Shown piece by piece: positions 1-8,187 of a stretch of 64,000 nucleotides of DNA. Each line of letters begins with the position of its first letter. The stretch's first letter is position 1. The notes beneath the pieces were generated by a model. It was not told the DNA's origin and ran no database searches. It saw nothing but the letters and a program-made list of their open reading frames with translations. This DNA is from Xanthomonas hortorum (GTDB lineage: Bacteria > Pseudomonadota > Gammaproteobacteria > Xanthomonadales > Xanthomonadaceae), in assembly GCF_002940005.1 (NCBI RefSeq), contig NZ_MDEF01000003.1; one strand, 5' to 3'. Position numbers and translations under genes: made by a program.

Positions 1-122
1 CCAGACTGGCAGAATCCGAACAGATAAGGCTCGGTGGCGGCATCCATGCCGCCACATGGTCCCGCAATCGGTGANACCAGACAGTTTGCTGGTTGCTTTG
101 AGAATAGCTACGCACACCGACC

Positions 123-153
123 NNNNNNNNNNNNNNNNNNNNNNNNNNNNNNN
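123..153. other. Assembly gap (31 N)
   Basis: A run of 31 N, identical in length to the run at 50429-50459, so probably a fixed-size placeholder. A single N is also present at 75. Whatever lies left of the 458-6308 locus may be missing or misjoined here. Confidence 0.95.
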
Positions 154-217
154 ACCGCACCAGACAGTTTGTAGGTGGCTTTGAGAAGATCTAAGTACAC
201 CGCCCATCTTGATTGGT

Positions 218-321
218 CCTTGCCCGCCCACCGTCGCGGGACCTTACGCGGCATGGATGCCGCCGTAAGAGCTTACACGGACGTACTTGCTGCGTGTCCC
301 GCGATGGTGGGCGGGCAAGGG
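218..321. repeat. Large inverted repeat, copy 1
   Basis: The ends CCTTGCCCGCCCACC and GGTGGGCGGGCAAGG are exact inverted complements. The interior has further inverted segments (GCGGCATGGATGCCGC, TCGCGGGACC against GTCCCGCGA). Near-identical copies lie at 50524-50625 and 54109-54210, with related flanks on both sides, and a diverged one at 54358-54446. No transposase is encoded. It would fold into a long hairpin as RNA. Confidence 0.85.
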
Positions 322-323
322 CC

Positions 324-377
324 CTGCAACCAGGCCGCAGATCAACCGCTCTGCAACCAGGCCGCAGATCAACCGCT
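324..377. repeat. Two tandem 27-base direct repeats
   Basis: The unit beginning CTGCAACCAGGCCGCAGATC occurs at 324-350 and exactly again at 351-377, followed by a degenerate third version to about 411. It corresponds to the right flank of the large inverted repeat, which the other copies have only once. The unit has locally multiplied here. Confidence 0.85.
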
Positions 378-457
378 CTGCAGCCAAGCCGCCAAGCCGC
401 AGATCAGCCGCCCTGCAGCAAACCTGCGTAAAGTGGTTTTGTCAGTCGCTCCTAGCC

Positions 458-1672
458 TCACACCGGCTGCAAATACCCATCCAACGCCGCACGCACCACG
501 TACAACATATCGGTGCGCGGTACTGGTCGCGTAAGCCGCGTCATCAATCGGCGTGCCTGAGTCTGCCGTACCCATGGTTGTCCTTGAAGCCACAACTGTG
601 TCTGCAACATGTCCGCACGTTCCTTGCGGCTTTCGGCCGACGGCGCAACGCGGTTGTGCAGATACTGCCGCGCTTCGCTCAGCGAGCGCGACCATTCGAT
701 GCCGGGCAGTGCCGGCAACCACAGGTTGGAGCATGAGGCCGTGGTCAAGGTCTGGCCGGCCGCACGCATGCGCAACAACCGCGGGCAATCGGCCTGCAGC
801 CGCGCCATCACCGCCGCCGGCACCACGCTGCGGTAGTAGCGTTGCAGCAGCAGCAGCGGCGGCAATGCCCACCACGGCGACACGCTAGCCTCTTCCCATA
901 ATTGGTCCCAATCGCGCTGCCCCATGCGTGTGGCCAGCAACGCAAGATCGTGCAGATGCATCAGCCGGATGCTGCGATGGCAGATGCCACCGGCCGCATG
1001 CAGCAGCAGATGGCACATCAATGCACCGATGGACGGATAGGGATTCAAGCCCGGCTGCGGGCGCTCCGGCAGGATGCGTGATGTGATGTCCACGCTGTGC
1101 ACCGGCAAGCGTTCCTGGATGCGCGTGTGCAGCTCGATATTGATCGGCGCATCGCGATGCTCGCCCAGTCCCGCGACCGCTTCGCCTTGGATCGGCTTGA
1201 AGACCTGATGCTTCCATTGTTCGAACGAGGCCACGTAACCGAGTCCGCACAACAGTGCTGCTGCAGCTGGTGCGTCTCCCGGCTCCACCAGTAGATCGAT
1301 ATCGGCCATCGGCCGATCGCCCGGCAGGTACACGCCAAGCCGATGCAGTGCGGTTCCCTTCAGACCGACCAGCGCGATGCCTGCAGCACGCGCCGCAGCA
1401 TCGATGTGCGTCAGCAATACGGCGATGCGCCGATGCCGATCTTCGACATGGCGGCGTTGCTCGCTCAGAAACGTCGTCCATTCGGCGTTCTGCCATAGCG
1501 AGCGACGCTGCAGCAGCGGTGATACGCCATGCGCTGCCGCCGCTGCGGCTGCCAGCTGCCATTGCAACCGATCCCACTGCGGCGCCACTTCCCCCGGCTG
1601 CGCCAATTCCTGCGCCAGCCGTTCGGTGGCCGTGCGCAGGCCGTGCTTGATGGTGCGAAGGGAAGGCTGCAT
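458..1672 (-). CDS. Nucleotidyltransferase family protein (NTP_transf_5 type)
   Basis: 404 aa. The family signature is visible as LKGTAL (about 104-109) followed by RPMADIDLLVE (about 120-130), whose Asp-x-Asp is the expected metal-binding pair of the nucleotidyltransferase fold. No signal peptide or membrane segment is evident. Members of this family (PF14907) are often found beside HprK-like kinases, and at least one has been linked to sugar transfer onto a lasso peptide; the substrate here is unknown. It lies 57 bases downstream of the radical SAM gene on the same strand and is probably co-transcribed with it. The first ATG of the frame is used. The family call is solid; the role is inferred from context. 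Confidence 0.75.
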   Translation of the reverse strand: MQPSLRTIKHGLRTATERLAQELAQPGEVAPQWDRLQWQLAAAAAAAHGVSPLLQRRSLWQNAEWTTFLSEQRRHVEDRHRRIAVLLTHIDAAARAAGIALVGLKGTALHRLGVYLPGDRPMADIDLLVEPGDAPAAAALLCGLGYVASFEQWKHQVFKPIQGEAVAGLGEHRDAPINIELHTRIQERLPVHSVDITSRILPERPQPGLNPYPSIGALMCHLLLHAAGGICHRSIRLMHLHDLALLATRMGQRDWDQLWEEASVSPWWALPPLLLLQRYYRSVVPAAVMARLQADCPRLLRMRAAGQTLTTASCSNLWLPALPGIEWSRSLSEARQYLHNRVAPSAESRKERADMLQTQLWLQGQPWVRQTQARRLMTRLTRPVPRTDMLYVVRAALDGYLQPV

Positions 1673-1729
1673 GCGAAGGTGATCCGGTAAGGCGAGGTGA
1701 TGTGCGAGAAGATCGAGAGGCGTTGCGCG

Positions 1730-3220
1730 CTAGCCGACCAGCACGGTTGCCAGCTGCCGCGGTTGACCTGCGGCAACGCTGACCAGCGGTTCGGTGCGAT
1801 GCTGTTTTTCCGAGGCGATCAGTTCGGACCAGCGTGCTTCCAGGCGATCGGATGCCTGCGCAAACGCATCGGCACTCATCGTTGCGCACGCCTGTTGCAG
1901 ATCCACTTGCGTATGCAGCAGATCGCGCACGCTGCGATAGAACTCCGAGCCGTAGGCGCCACGGAACATCATCGCCAGGTCGTCGCTGTCCTGCCAATGG
2001 GTCTTGCCGCCCAACTGGTTTTTCACTTCTTCGTAGAACTTGGTGCCGGGCAGGGGATAGGACACGCTGACGCCGATGATGTCCGGGTTGGCCTGCGTCA
2101 CCAGGGCACGCGTGGCCAGGATGTCGTCGAGTTCCTCGCCCAGATAGCCGAGTTGAATGAAGAAACCCACGCGAATGCCGTGCGCACCAAGGCGTTGGCG
2201 TGCGGCGATCACCTCGCCAACCGTGGTTCCCTTGGTCATCTTGTCGAGGATGCGCTGGCTGCCGCTTTCCGCACCCAGCCAGGCCTCTGCGCAGCCGGCG
2301 CGTGCCAGTGCCGCGGCCATGCGCTCGCTGGCCAGATCGGCGCGGGTCTGGATGGTGAACGGAATCGCGCCATCGGCATCGGTCAAACGCTGCGCAAAGG
2401 TTTCCACCCAATCGATATGGAAGCCGAAGATGTCATCGGCCATCCAGATGTGATCGGGTTGAAAACTGCGCTTGAGGTGGATCATTTCGGCAGCCACATC
2501 TTCGGCATCGCGGCGCTTGTAGTGGTTTCCCCAGATCGGCTTGGCGCACCAGTTGCAGCGGAACGGGCAACCGCGCGAGGCGGCCATGTTCAAGCTGAAA
2601 TAGCCGTGCCGTTGCTGCCAGAAACGCTGGTAACGCGGCATGTCGACCAGGTCCCATGCCGGCAGGCCGCTCAGGCGTGCGTCCGGCGGTTGTGCGCCAC
2701 GATGCACGTGTGCCTCAGCAGAGGGGCTGGTGGCGATACGTGCAACGCCGGCGAGCCAGGCACCCGTGTCGATGGTGGGATCTGCTTCGACGCGCGCCAC
2801 CAGTTCCAGCAGCGGTGCGATGCCTTCGCCGATCAACACCGCATGCGCGCCCGCGCCCAGAAACACATCCGGGTTGTCGGAGGCATCCGATCCGGCCACC
2901 AGCACGCGGCAACCGGCCGCACGCGCCTGCGCAATCATCTGGCAGGCAGCCTCGCGCATGCGGCTCAGGCACATCTTGGTGAGGAAGTTGAAGTTGTCTT
3001 CGTAGAACACCACCAGGTCCGGCTGCGCGGCGTGCAAGGCGCCGGTGTAGTCCTGCACATCCTCGGCCAGCATCGCGTCGAACAGGCTCAAGGTATGGCC
3101 ACGCTCGCGCAGCAACGCTGCGACCTGCAGTGTTGCCAACGGTGGATACGGCTTGCCGCGCTCCCATTGCTTCGGGTCGTAACGCAGAAAATACGAATGA
3201 CTGACCTGGATCTTTAGCAT
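1730..3220 (-). CDS. B12-binding-domain radical SAM protein
   Basis: 496 aa. The N-terminal 150 residues resemble the cobalamin-binding domain of BchE-like radical SAM enzymes (PYPPLATLQVAALLRERGH, then a run ending in VLIGEG). The radical SAM motif CPFRCNWC follows, with Cys218, Cys222 and Cys225 as 4Fe-4S ligands. Such enzymes catalyse methylations, cyclisations or other radical reactions on peptides, lipids or tetrapyrroles; the substrate here cannot be read from sequence. I chose the ATG at 3220 (MLKIQVSHSY) over an upstream start at 3283 because family homology begins there and GAGAG lies about 12 bases upstream. It is divergent from the kinase gene at 3420 and heads the minus-strand pair. 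Confidence 0.8.
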   Translation of the reverse strand: MLKIQVSHSYFLRYDPKQWERGKPYPPLATLQVAALLRERGHTLSLFDAMLAEDVQDYTGALHAAQPDLVVFYEDNFNFLTKMCLSRMREAACQMIAQARAAGCRVLVAGSDASDNPDVFLGAGAHAVLIGEGIAPLLELVARVEADPTIDTGAWLAGVARIATSPSAEAHVHRGAQPPDARLSGLPAWDLVDMPRYQRFWQQRHGYFSLNMAASRGCPFRCNWCAKPIWGNHYKRRDAEDVAAEMIHLKRSFQPDHIWMADDIFGFHIDWVETFAQRLTDADGAIPFTIQTRADLASERMAAALARAGCAEAWLGAESGSQRILDKMTKGTTVGEVIAARQRLGAHGIRVGFFIQLGYLGEELDDILATRALVTQANPDIIGVSVSYPLPGTKFYEEVKNQLGGKTHWQDSDDLAMMFRGAYGSEFYRSVRDLLHTQVDLQQACATMSADAFAQASDRLEARWSELIASEKQHRTEPLVSVAAGQPRQLATVLVG

Positions 3221-3419
3221 CTGCACAAGGCTCTCGTTCTGTCGCCAGCTACGCGCAGCAATGGCGTGCGCAGACACCGGCATTCGGCTCGGCAGTAGGT
3301 GCGCACGCAGATGCGTTTGGTTGCGCCGCTGAGAAGCGCGCTATGCCATGCGTTATGCATGTGTGTCGCAGGCAGCGATGCAACCTTCCAGCAACGGATC
3401 GGCACACACCGGCTGATTG
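3221..3419. promoter_or_regulatory. Divergent intergenic region of the biosynthetic-type locus
   Basis: This 199-base stretch must hold the promoters of both arms (radical SAM-nucleotidyltransferase to the left, kinase-ABC exporter to the right). I see no clear -35/-10 pair or operator. Several short frames exist, including a 23-codon Cys/Arg-rich one at 3261-3332, but none has a convincing ribosome-binding site or precursor-like leader/core layout. Confidence 0.4.
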
Positions 3420-4499
3420 ATGCAATGGATGGAAGGCATGCCGCACTCGGCCGCGTTGGCGGAACTCCTGCCAGTGAGCGATACCGCACGCTTGGCGGCG
3501 CCCGGCAATGCGCTATCACCTGCAGATCCGTTCGGTGAGCGCAGTGAGCGTCGGTTCGTCGTGCGCCGGCAGATTCTCGGTGCGCTGTTTCATTTCCAGA
3601 GCGACAGCGAGGCGTTGCTGGCGTTGGTGGATGGGGCCTATGCAGGCTTGCCCGCGCATCGCTTGCCGGGTGCGCCGGAATTCCATATCACGCTGGATCT
3701 GGTGGCGCGTGGCCAGGCGCCATCGAGCGCAGAACCGCCACCGGTGCGCACGCATGCAAACAGTGGTTTGCTATGCGGCGTCATGGATGCGTGTAATTAC
3801 CTGATGCTGTCGGTGCCCGAGCGCCGCGCCATGCTGGTGGTCTCCGAGGACATGCTCGCCCACGCCTATCACGTGCGTTATGAGTTGATCGAATTTGCCG
3901 TGTTTCTGCTAGCTGCGCGTGGCATGGGCTTGGTGCCCTTGCATGGCGCCTGCGTGGGCCGGCACGGACGCAGCGTGTTGCTACTCGGCGCCAGCGGTGC
4001 GGGCAAGTCGACGCTGGCGCTGCACAGCTTGCTGCATGGCCTGGACTTCATCGCCGAAGACGGCGTGTTCGTTGCGCCGGAGAGTCTGCTGACCACAGGC
4101 GTTGCCAACTTCCTGCATCTGCGCTCGGACGCGCTTGGTCTGGTCGATGCAGACACTCGCGCGTGGATCAGCGCATCGCCGACCATCCGCCGCCGCAGTG
4201 GCGTGGAAAAGTTCGAGATCGATATCCGCCATGGCCGTGCACAGCTTGCGCGCATGCCCTTGCAGCTGTGCGCAGTGGTGATGCTGTCCGGCACACCTGC
4301 CAGCACGTCGGCGCAGCGTCTGTTGCCAACGCCGGCCGAGCAGATTGCCGAGTGTCTGGCGCGCGATCAACCTTACGCCGCCGGTCAACCGGGGTGGCAA
4401 CGCTTTGTCGAACAGGTGCAGCGCGTGGGCATGTTCACGCTGCGGCGCGGCGCGCATCCACAGGCATCGGTGGATGCACTGCTGCAGTTGCTGCGATGA
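3420..4499 (+). CDS. HprK-like serine kinase family protein
   Basis: 359 aa. The C-terminal half has the HPr-kinase type nucleotide site: LHGACV (about 174), P-loop GASGAGKST (190-198) and AEDGVFV (212-218), which matches the acidic metal site after the P-loop in HprK proteins. The N-terminal 150 residues are not the HPr-recognition domain of true HprK, so phosphorylation of HPr is unlikely. Homologues in lasso-peptide and exosortase-type loci act as stand-alone kinases, one of them on the C-terminal Ser of a lasso peptide. Three in-frame ATGs (3420, 3429, 3438) are possible starts. The ABC exporter gene follows after 69 bases on the same strand. Confidence 0.75.
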   Translation: MQWMEGMPHSAALAELLPVSDTARLAAPGNALSPADPFGERSERRFVVRRQILGALFHFQSDSEALLALVDGAYAGLPAHRLPGAPEFHITLDLVARGQAPSSAEPPPVRTHANSGLLCGVMDACNYLMLSVPERRAMLVVSEDMLAHAYHVRYELIEFAVFLLAARGMGLVPLHGACVGRHGRSVLLLGASGAGKSTLALHSLLHGLDFIAEDGVFVAPESLLTTGVANFLHLRSDALGLVDADTRAWISASPTIRRRSGVEKFEIDIRHGRAQLARMPLQLCAVVMLSGTPASTSAQRLLPTPAEQIAECLARDQPYAAGQPGWQRFVEQVQRVGMFTLRRGAHPQASVDALLQLLR

Positions 4500-4568
4500 G
4501 GGCGCAGATGCCGGTGCGTTGTGGTGTGATCCATACGCCTGCCAGCGTGCCGAAGCGCCTCTTGCACG

Positions 4569-6308
4569 ATGTGCATCGCTGAGATGCAGACCTCCATCCC
4601 CCGCGATCGCAGGCGTGCCGGCTTGCGCACGTTCGTCGGCACGCTGGTGCCTGCAGACGTGCCAACCATCGCGCTCTATGTCGCCCTGTCGCTGGCGGCT
4701 GCATTGGCCGGCAGCATCGTGGCGGTCTGCCTGGTCCCCTTGGTGCAGCCTGGCCATGGCGTGCAGTTGGCCGGCTATAGGCTGGCGTTGCCTGATGGTC
4801 TGGCGATGCAGGCGGCGCTGTTTGCCGGCGTCAGCCTGGTATTTGCCGCACTGCGATGGCATAGCGCGCGGCTGGCCGCACGGCTGACCAGCCGCTACGC
4901 AATCGGGCTGCGCCGTCGCGTGCATGCCGCGTTGATCGACGCACCGTTGCCAGCCTTGTCCGGCGCCAGTTCGGCAGAAATCGCCAACGTACTCACCTAT
5001 AACATCGAAATCGCCACACAAGGTTTCAGTGCGGTGCTGCAACTGCTGGTGGCCGGCATGACGGCGCTGGTGAGCATCTGCATTGCCGTGCTGATCGCAC
5101 CCGCGCTAGTGCTGGCGATGCCGTTGCTGCTCGCCCTGGCCTGGTTGGGCTTGCGCATCTCCAGCAGCGACAGGCAGGCGCGCATCAGCCGCGACTACGT
5201 GGCCGACATGACGCAGTTGTTCTGGTTGAGCGAAGACTTCCCGCGTCGCCTGCGGCATGTGCGCTCGTTCCAGCGCGAAGATGTCGAAAGCGGCCATTAC
5301 GAGCGCATTTCCACGCGGCTGGGGCAGGGCTATGCACAACAGCAGGAGCTGGTGGCGGGTAGCCGCTTGGTGCTCGAACTTACTGCAGTGGCCGCAATCG
5401 CCGGCATTCTGGTGCTGGCCAATCTGTGGCAGGGCGCCGACCGCGCCGCGCTGATCACCGTCAGCCTGCTGCTCGGGCGCTTGCTGCCGTATCTGGTCAC
5501 CACGCGGCAAAGCGTGCAGCAACTGCGCTCGGCCTGGCCGGCCCTGCAATTGTGGCGGCGTTATGTGGAACTGGGCACCACGCGTGCGCAGGCATCGGCC
5601 GAGACGGCAGTGCCATTGCCGGCAGCGCTGCATATCGAACACATCGGCCTGGCACCGCCGCTACCCAGGCTCGATCTCGGTCCGATGATTCTGCTGCCAG
5701 GCGAAATGACCTTGGTCGTCGGGCCGTCCGGTATCGGCAAGAGCAGTCTGATGGATGTGCTTTCCGGGCAGACCCCGCCCGCGCAGTTCACCGCGCATAT
5801 GGCGGGGCGCCGGCTGGATTTCGCCGGGTATCGCGCATTGGTTCGGCATAGCGCCTACATCGGCCAGGGCGTGCGGCCGTGGCAGCGCAGCGTGCGCGAT
5901 TGTCTGGACTGGGCGCTGCCCGGCACAGCGGATGCACGCATGTGGGAGGTGTTGGGCGATGTCGGCTTGAGCGCGCGCCTGCGGCGCGACGGGCAAGGTC
6001 TGGACACGCCGATCAATGGCCCGGAGGGACGCCTGTCCGGTGGCGAATCGCAGCGCTTGTTGTTGGCGCAAGTACTGTTGCGCAAACCGACCTTGGCAGT
6101 GCTGGACGAAGCCACCAGCGCGCTGGACGCGGATGCCGAACATCAGGTGTTGTGCACGCTGCGGCAGCGTCTGCCGCAGACCGTGTTGGTGGTGGTCTCG
6201 CATCGCACCAGCCTGGCCGCAGTGGCAGATCGCACGGTTGCGCTCGGCGTCGTGCTTGCTGCGCAGGCAGCTGTCAAAGTCGATGCAGTTGCGAGCTCGC
6301 GCGCGTAA
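4569..6308 (+). CDS. ABC transporter with fused permease and ATPase (exporter type)
   Basis: 579 aa. The N-terminal half is a membrane domain with about five to six hydrophobic segments (near 33-60, 80-96, 155-195, 270-310). The ATPase half has Walker A GPSGIGKSS (385-393), signature LSGGE (489-493), Walker B TLAVLDEATSALD (508-520) and the switch His in VVVSHRTS (about 545). This is a half-transporter that would act as a dimer. There is no C39 peptidase domain, so leader cleavage is not expected from it. It follows the HprK-like kinase and probably exports the product of the locus. The ATG at 4584 is an alternative start. It converges on the MFS gene, which ends 32 bases away. Confidence 0.85.
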   Translation: MCIAEMQTSIPRDRRRAGLRTFVGTLVPADVPTIALYVALSLAAALAGSIVAVCLVPLVQPGHGVQLAGYRLALPDGLAMQAALFAGVSLVFAALRWHSARLAARLTSRYAIGLRRRVHAALIDAPLPALSGASSAEIANVLTYNIEIATQGFSAVLQLLVAGMTALVSICIAVLIAPALVLAMPLLLALAWLGLRISSSDRQARISRDYVADMTQLFWLSEDFPRRLRHVRSFQREDVESGHYERISTRLGQGYAQQQELVAGSRLVLELTAVAAIAGILVLANLWQGADRAALITVSLLLGRLLPYLVTTRQSVQQLRSAWPALQLWRRYVELGTTRAQASAETAVPLPAALHIEHIGLAPPLPRLDLGPMILLPGEMTLVVGPSGIGKSSLMDVLSGQTPPAQFTAHMAGRRLDFAGYRALVRHSAYIGQGVRPWQRSVRDCLDWALPGTADARMWEVLGDVGLSARLRRDGQGLDTPINGPEGRLSGGESQRLLLAQVLLRKPTLAVLDEATSALDADAEHQVLCTLRQRLPQTVLVVVSHRTSLAAVADRTVALGVVLAAQAAVKVDAVASSRA

Positions 6309-6340
6309 TCGCTGTCTAGTTCAATTGCGTCGGCACAGGA

Positions 6341-7753
6341 TTAACCGGCAATTTCTTCCAGTGCGCGATTGCGCGTACGCGGCCCGAACAGCGCAATCAC
6401 GCTCGCCACGATCGACATGCTGATGACGATAAACGCCAGCACGCCATGGCTGCCGACCTGCGCAAGCAGCCAACCGATCAGCACGCTGCTCACGGCGGTG
6501 GAAAGACGGCTGAAGGAATAACAGAACCCTACTGCACGCGCGCGCAATCCGGTGGGGAACAGCTCGGCCTGGTAGCCGTGATAAGCGAAGCTCATCCAGG
6601 CATTGCAGAACGCAATCATCGCTCCGCACACCACCATGCCGATCGCCTGATGCTGCTGCGAAAACAGCACCCCAAACAGCACCGCGCCCAACGCCGATGC
6701 GGTGATCTGCCACTTGTTTTCCCAGCGCTGCGCAAACCGCAACAACAGCAGCGGCGCCAACGGGTAGGCCAGCGAGATCGCAAAGGAATAGCCCAGGCTC
6801 TTGGTCACGCCGGTGCCTTGCGCCGAGATCAGTGCCGGCAGCCAATTGCCGAAGCCGAAGAAGCCGATCGCCTGAAAGATATGGAACACCACCAGCATGC
6901 CGATGCGCCCGCGATAGGGCGCTCGCCATAACAGCGATGCCTGCGTGTCGCTGTGTGCCAACGGCACAGCCTCCTGCTGCGGCATCGCCAATGGCGCGCC
7001 CAGATCGCGTTCGCAGCGCGCCTCCAGTTGGATCAGCACCACGTCCGCTTCGGCATGGCGTCCTTGCGCCGCCAACCAACGGGCCGATTCCGGCAAACGG
7101 CTGCGCAGCCACCAGATCGCCAGCGCAAACACGCCACTCAGCAATACCACCCAACGCCAGCCGCTCACCCCCAGCGGTGCATGCGGCACCAGCAGCCAGG
7201 CGGTCAGCGCCACTGCCGGCACCGCGAGAAACTGCACGAAGAACGCAAACGCAAATGCGGCGCTACGCATATGCCGCGGTACCAATTCGGACAGGTAAGT
7301 GTCGATGGTGACCAGCTCGATGCCTAACCCGATCCCCACCACAAAGCGCAGCACGATGACGCCGGTGGCAGTGCTTTGCAGGCCCATCGCCACAGTGGCA
7401 GCGGTGTACCAGATCAACGCGAACGTAAAGACCAGCCTGCGCCCAAAACGATCGGCAAACGGACTCAGCAATGCGGCGCCGACAAACAGCCCCAGAAAGG
7501 TCGCCGCCGCAAACGCGGCCTGGTCGGACATGCCGAACACACCCTCCGCACCGCTGGCGAAAATGCCATCGCGGATCAGCCCGGGGCTGATGTACGCGGT
7601 CTGAAACAGATCGTACAACTCGAAAAATCCGCCCAGCGCGAGCAAGCCAACCAGCCGCCACAGCGTGGCACTGGCCGGCAGCCGATCGATGCGCGCCGCG
7701 ATCTGCGCAGCGCCGGAAGCAGGGTCAAGCGGAGCGGTCAAAGCCATTGTCAT
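6341..7753 (-). CDS. MFS transporter (sugar/organic acid porter-like)
   Basis: 470 aa with about 12 hydrophobic segments. The MFS signature between segments 2 and 3 is visible as PFADRFGRRLVF, and a second motif follows after segment 6 (RLPESARWL), as in the metabolite:H+ symporter and sugar porter branches. It acts in the inner membrane; the substrate cannot be deduced. It is transcribed toward the ABC exporter gene and away from the flavin oxidoreductase, with a 434-base repeat-filled region upstream. No link to the 458-6308 locus is indicated beyond proximity. The ATG at 7747 is an alternative start two codons in. Confidence 0.85.
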   Translation of the reverse strand: MTMALTAPLDPASGAAQIAARIDRLPASATLWRLVGLLALGGFFELYDLFQTAYISPGLIRDGIFASGAEGVFGMSDQAAFAAATFLGLFVGAALLSPFADRFGRRLVFTFALIWYTAATVAMGLQSTATGVIVLRFVVGIGLGIELVTIDTYLSELVPRHMRSAAFAFAFFVQFLAVPAVALTAWLLVPHAPLGVSGWRWVVLLSGVFALAIWWLRSRLPESARWLAAQGRHAEADVVLIQLEARCERDLGAPLAMPQQEAVPLAHSDTQASLLWRAPYRGRIGMLVVFHIFQAIGFFGFGNWLPALISAQGTGVTKSLGYSFAISLAYPLAPLLLLRFAQRWENKWQITASALGAVLFGVLFSQQHQAIGMVVCGAMIAFCNAWMSFAYHGYQAELFPTGLRARAVGFCYSFSRLSTAVSSVLIGWLLAQVGSHGVLAFIVISMSIVASVIALFGPRTRNRALEEIAG

Positions 7754-8187
7754 GCAGCGCGGTCAGTTCGGCATCCATCATAGCCAGCCCTCTGATCGGT
7801 CAGCACCTGCGCTTCGCGACGCGCTCAACGCATTCGCGCACCAGCAGCCACAGGCCTCTAAAAGCCCCTCTCCTGCGGGGCGAGAAGGCACGGCTTGCGC
7901 GCCACTGGCGCGCGTGTCTTGGAGCGCCCGCGCCGCAAGCGCGGGCCGGGGCGCGGAGCGGGGGCGATGCCCTAGCAATAGTTGAGCACACGAGGCTTCG
8001 CACGTACCCTCATCCGCCCCTGCGGGGCACCTTCTCCCGATGGGGAGAAGGGAGTAAAGCCTCCATAAACCATCCCCGCTGTTCGACCACTGGAATGCTG
8101 TAATCCCCTCAACGCCACCTGGGCGGGTAGCAATGCCGCCCAGCCAGCCCCATCTCTTGCACATCATTCATTCCCCGGAGTCATCCG
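7754..8187. repeat. Intergenic region with CCTCTCC/GAGAAGG-type repeats
   Basis: No gene is seen. From about 7863 it begins AGCCCCTCTCCTGCGGGG, and at 8006-8058 it holds ACCCTCATCCGCCCC with an internal inverted pair CTTCTCCC / GGGAGAAG. The same motifs occur at 16721-16856, 21041-21220 and 56060-56108. Between the blocks is a GC-rich inverted stretch (GCCCGCGCCGCAAGCGCGGGC near 7927-7947). Confidence 0.7.

Larger units (their letters stand above)
1..457. repeat. Repeat-rich non-coding region with an assembly gap
   Basis: No credible gene is present. Bases 28-75 match, in reverse complement and with a few differences, the repeat copy at 54358-54446. The sequence just left of the gap (from 76) and just right of it (from 154) starts with nearly the same bases (CCAGACAGTTTG), so the gap sits between two copies of one repeat. 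A complete large inverted repeat follows at 218-321 and a 27-base direct repeat at 324-377. The open frames here have repeat-derived, low-complexity translations. Confidence 0.8.

Noticed and set aside
324..411. CRISPR array
   Set aside because: Two exact tandem units with no spacers; the heptamer arrays likewise lack spacers, and no cas gene is present.
175..534. Frames through the repeat region before the nucleotidyltransferase gene
   Set aside because: They translate tandem and inverted repeats and then run antisense into the real gene.
3249..3446. Short Cys-rich minus-strand frame next to the radical SAM gene as precursor peptide
   Set aside because: GTG start without ribosome-binding site, overlaps the kinase start on the other strand and shows no leader/core layout; kept only as a place to check.
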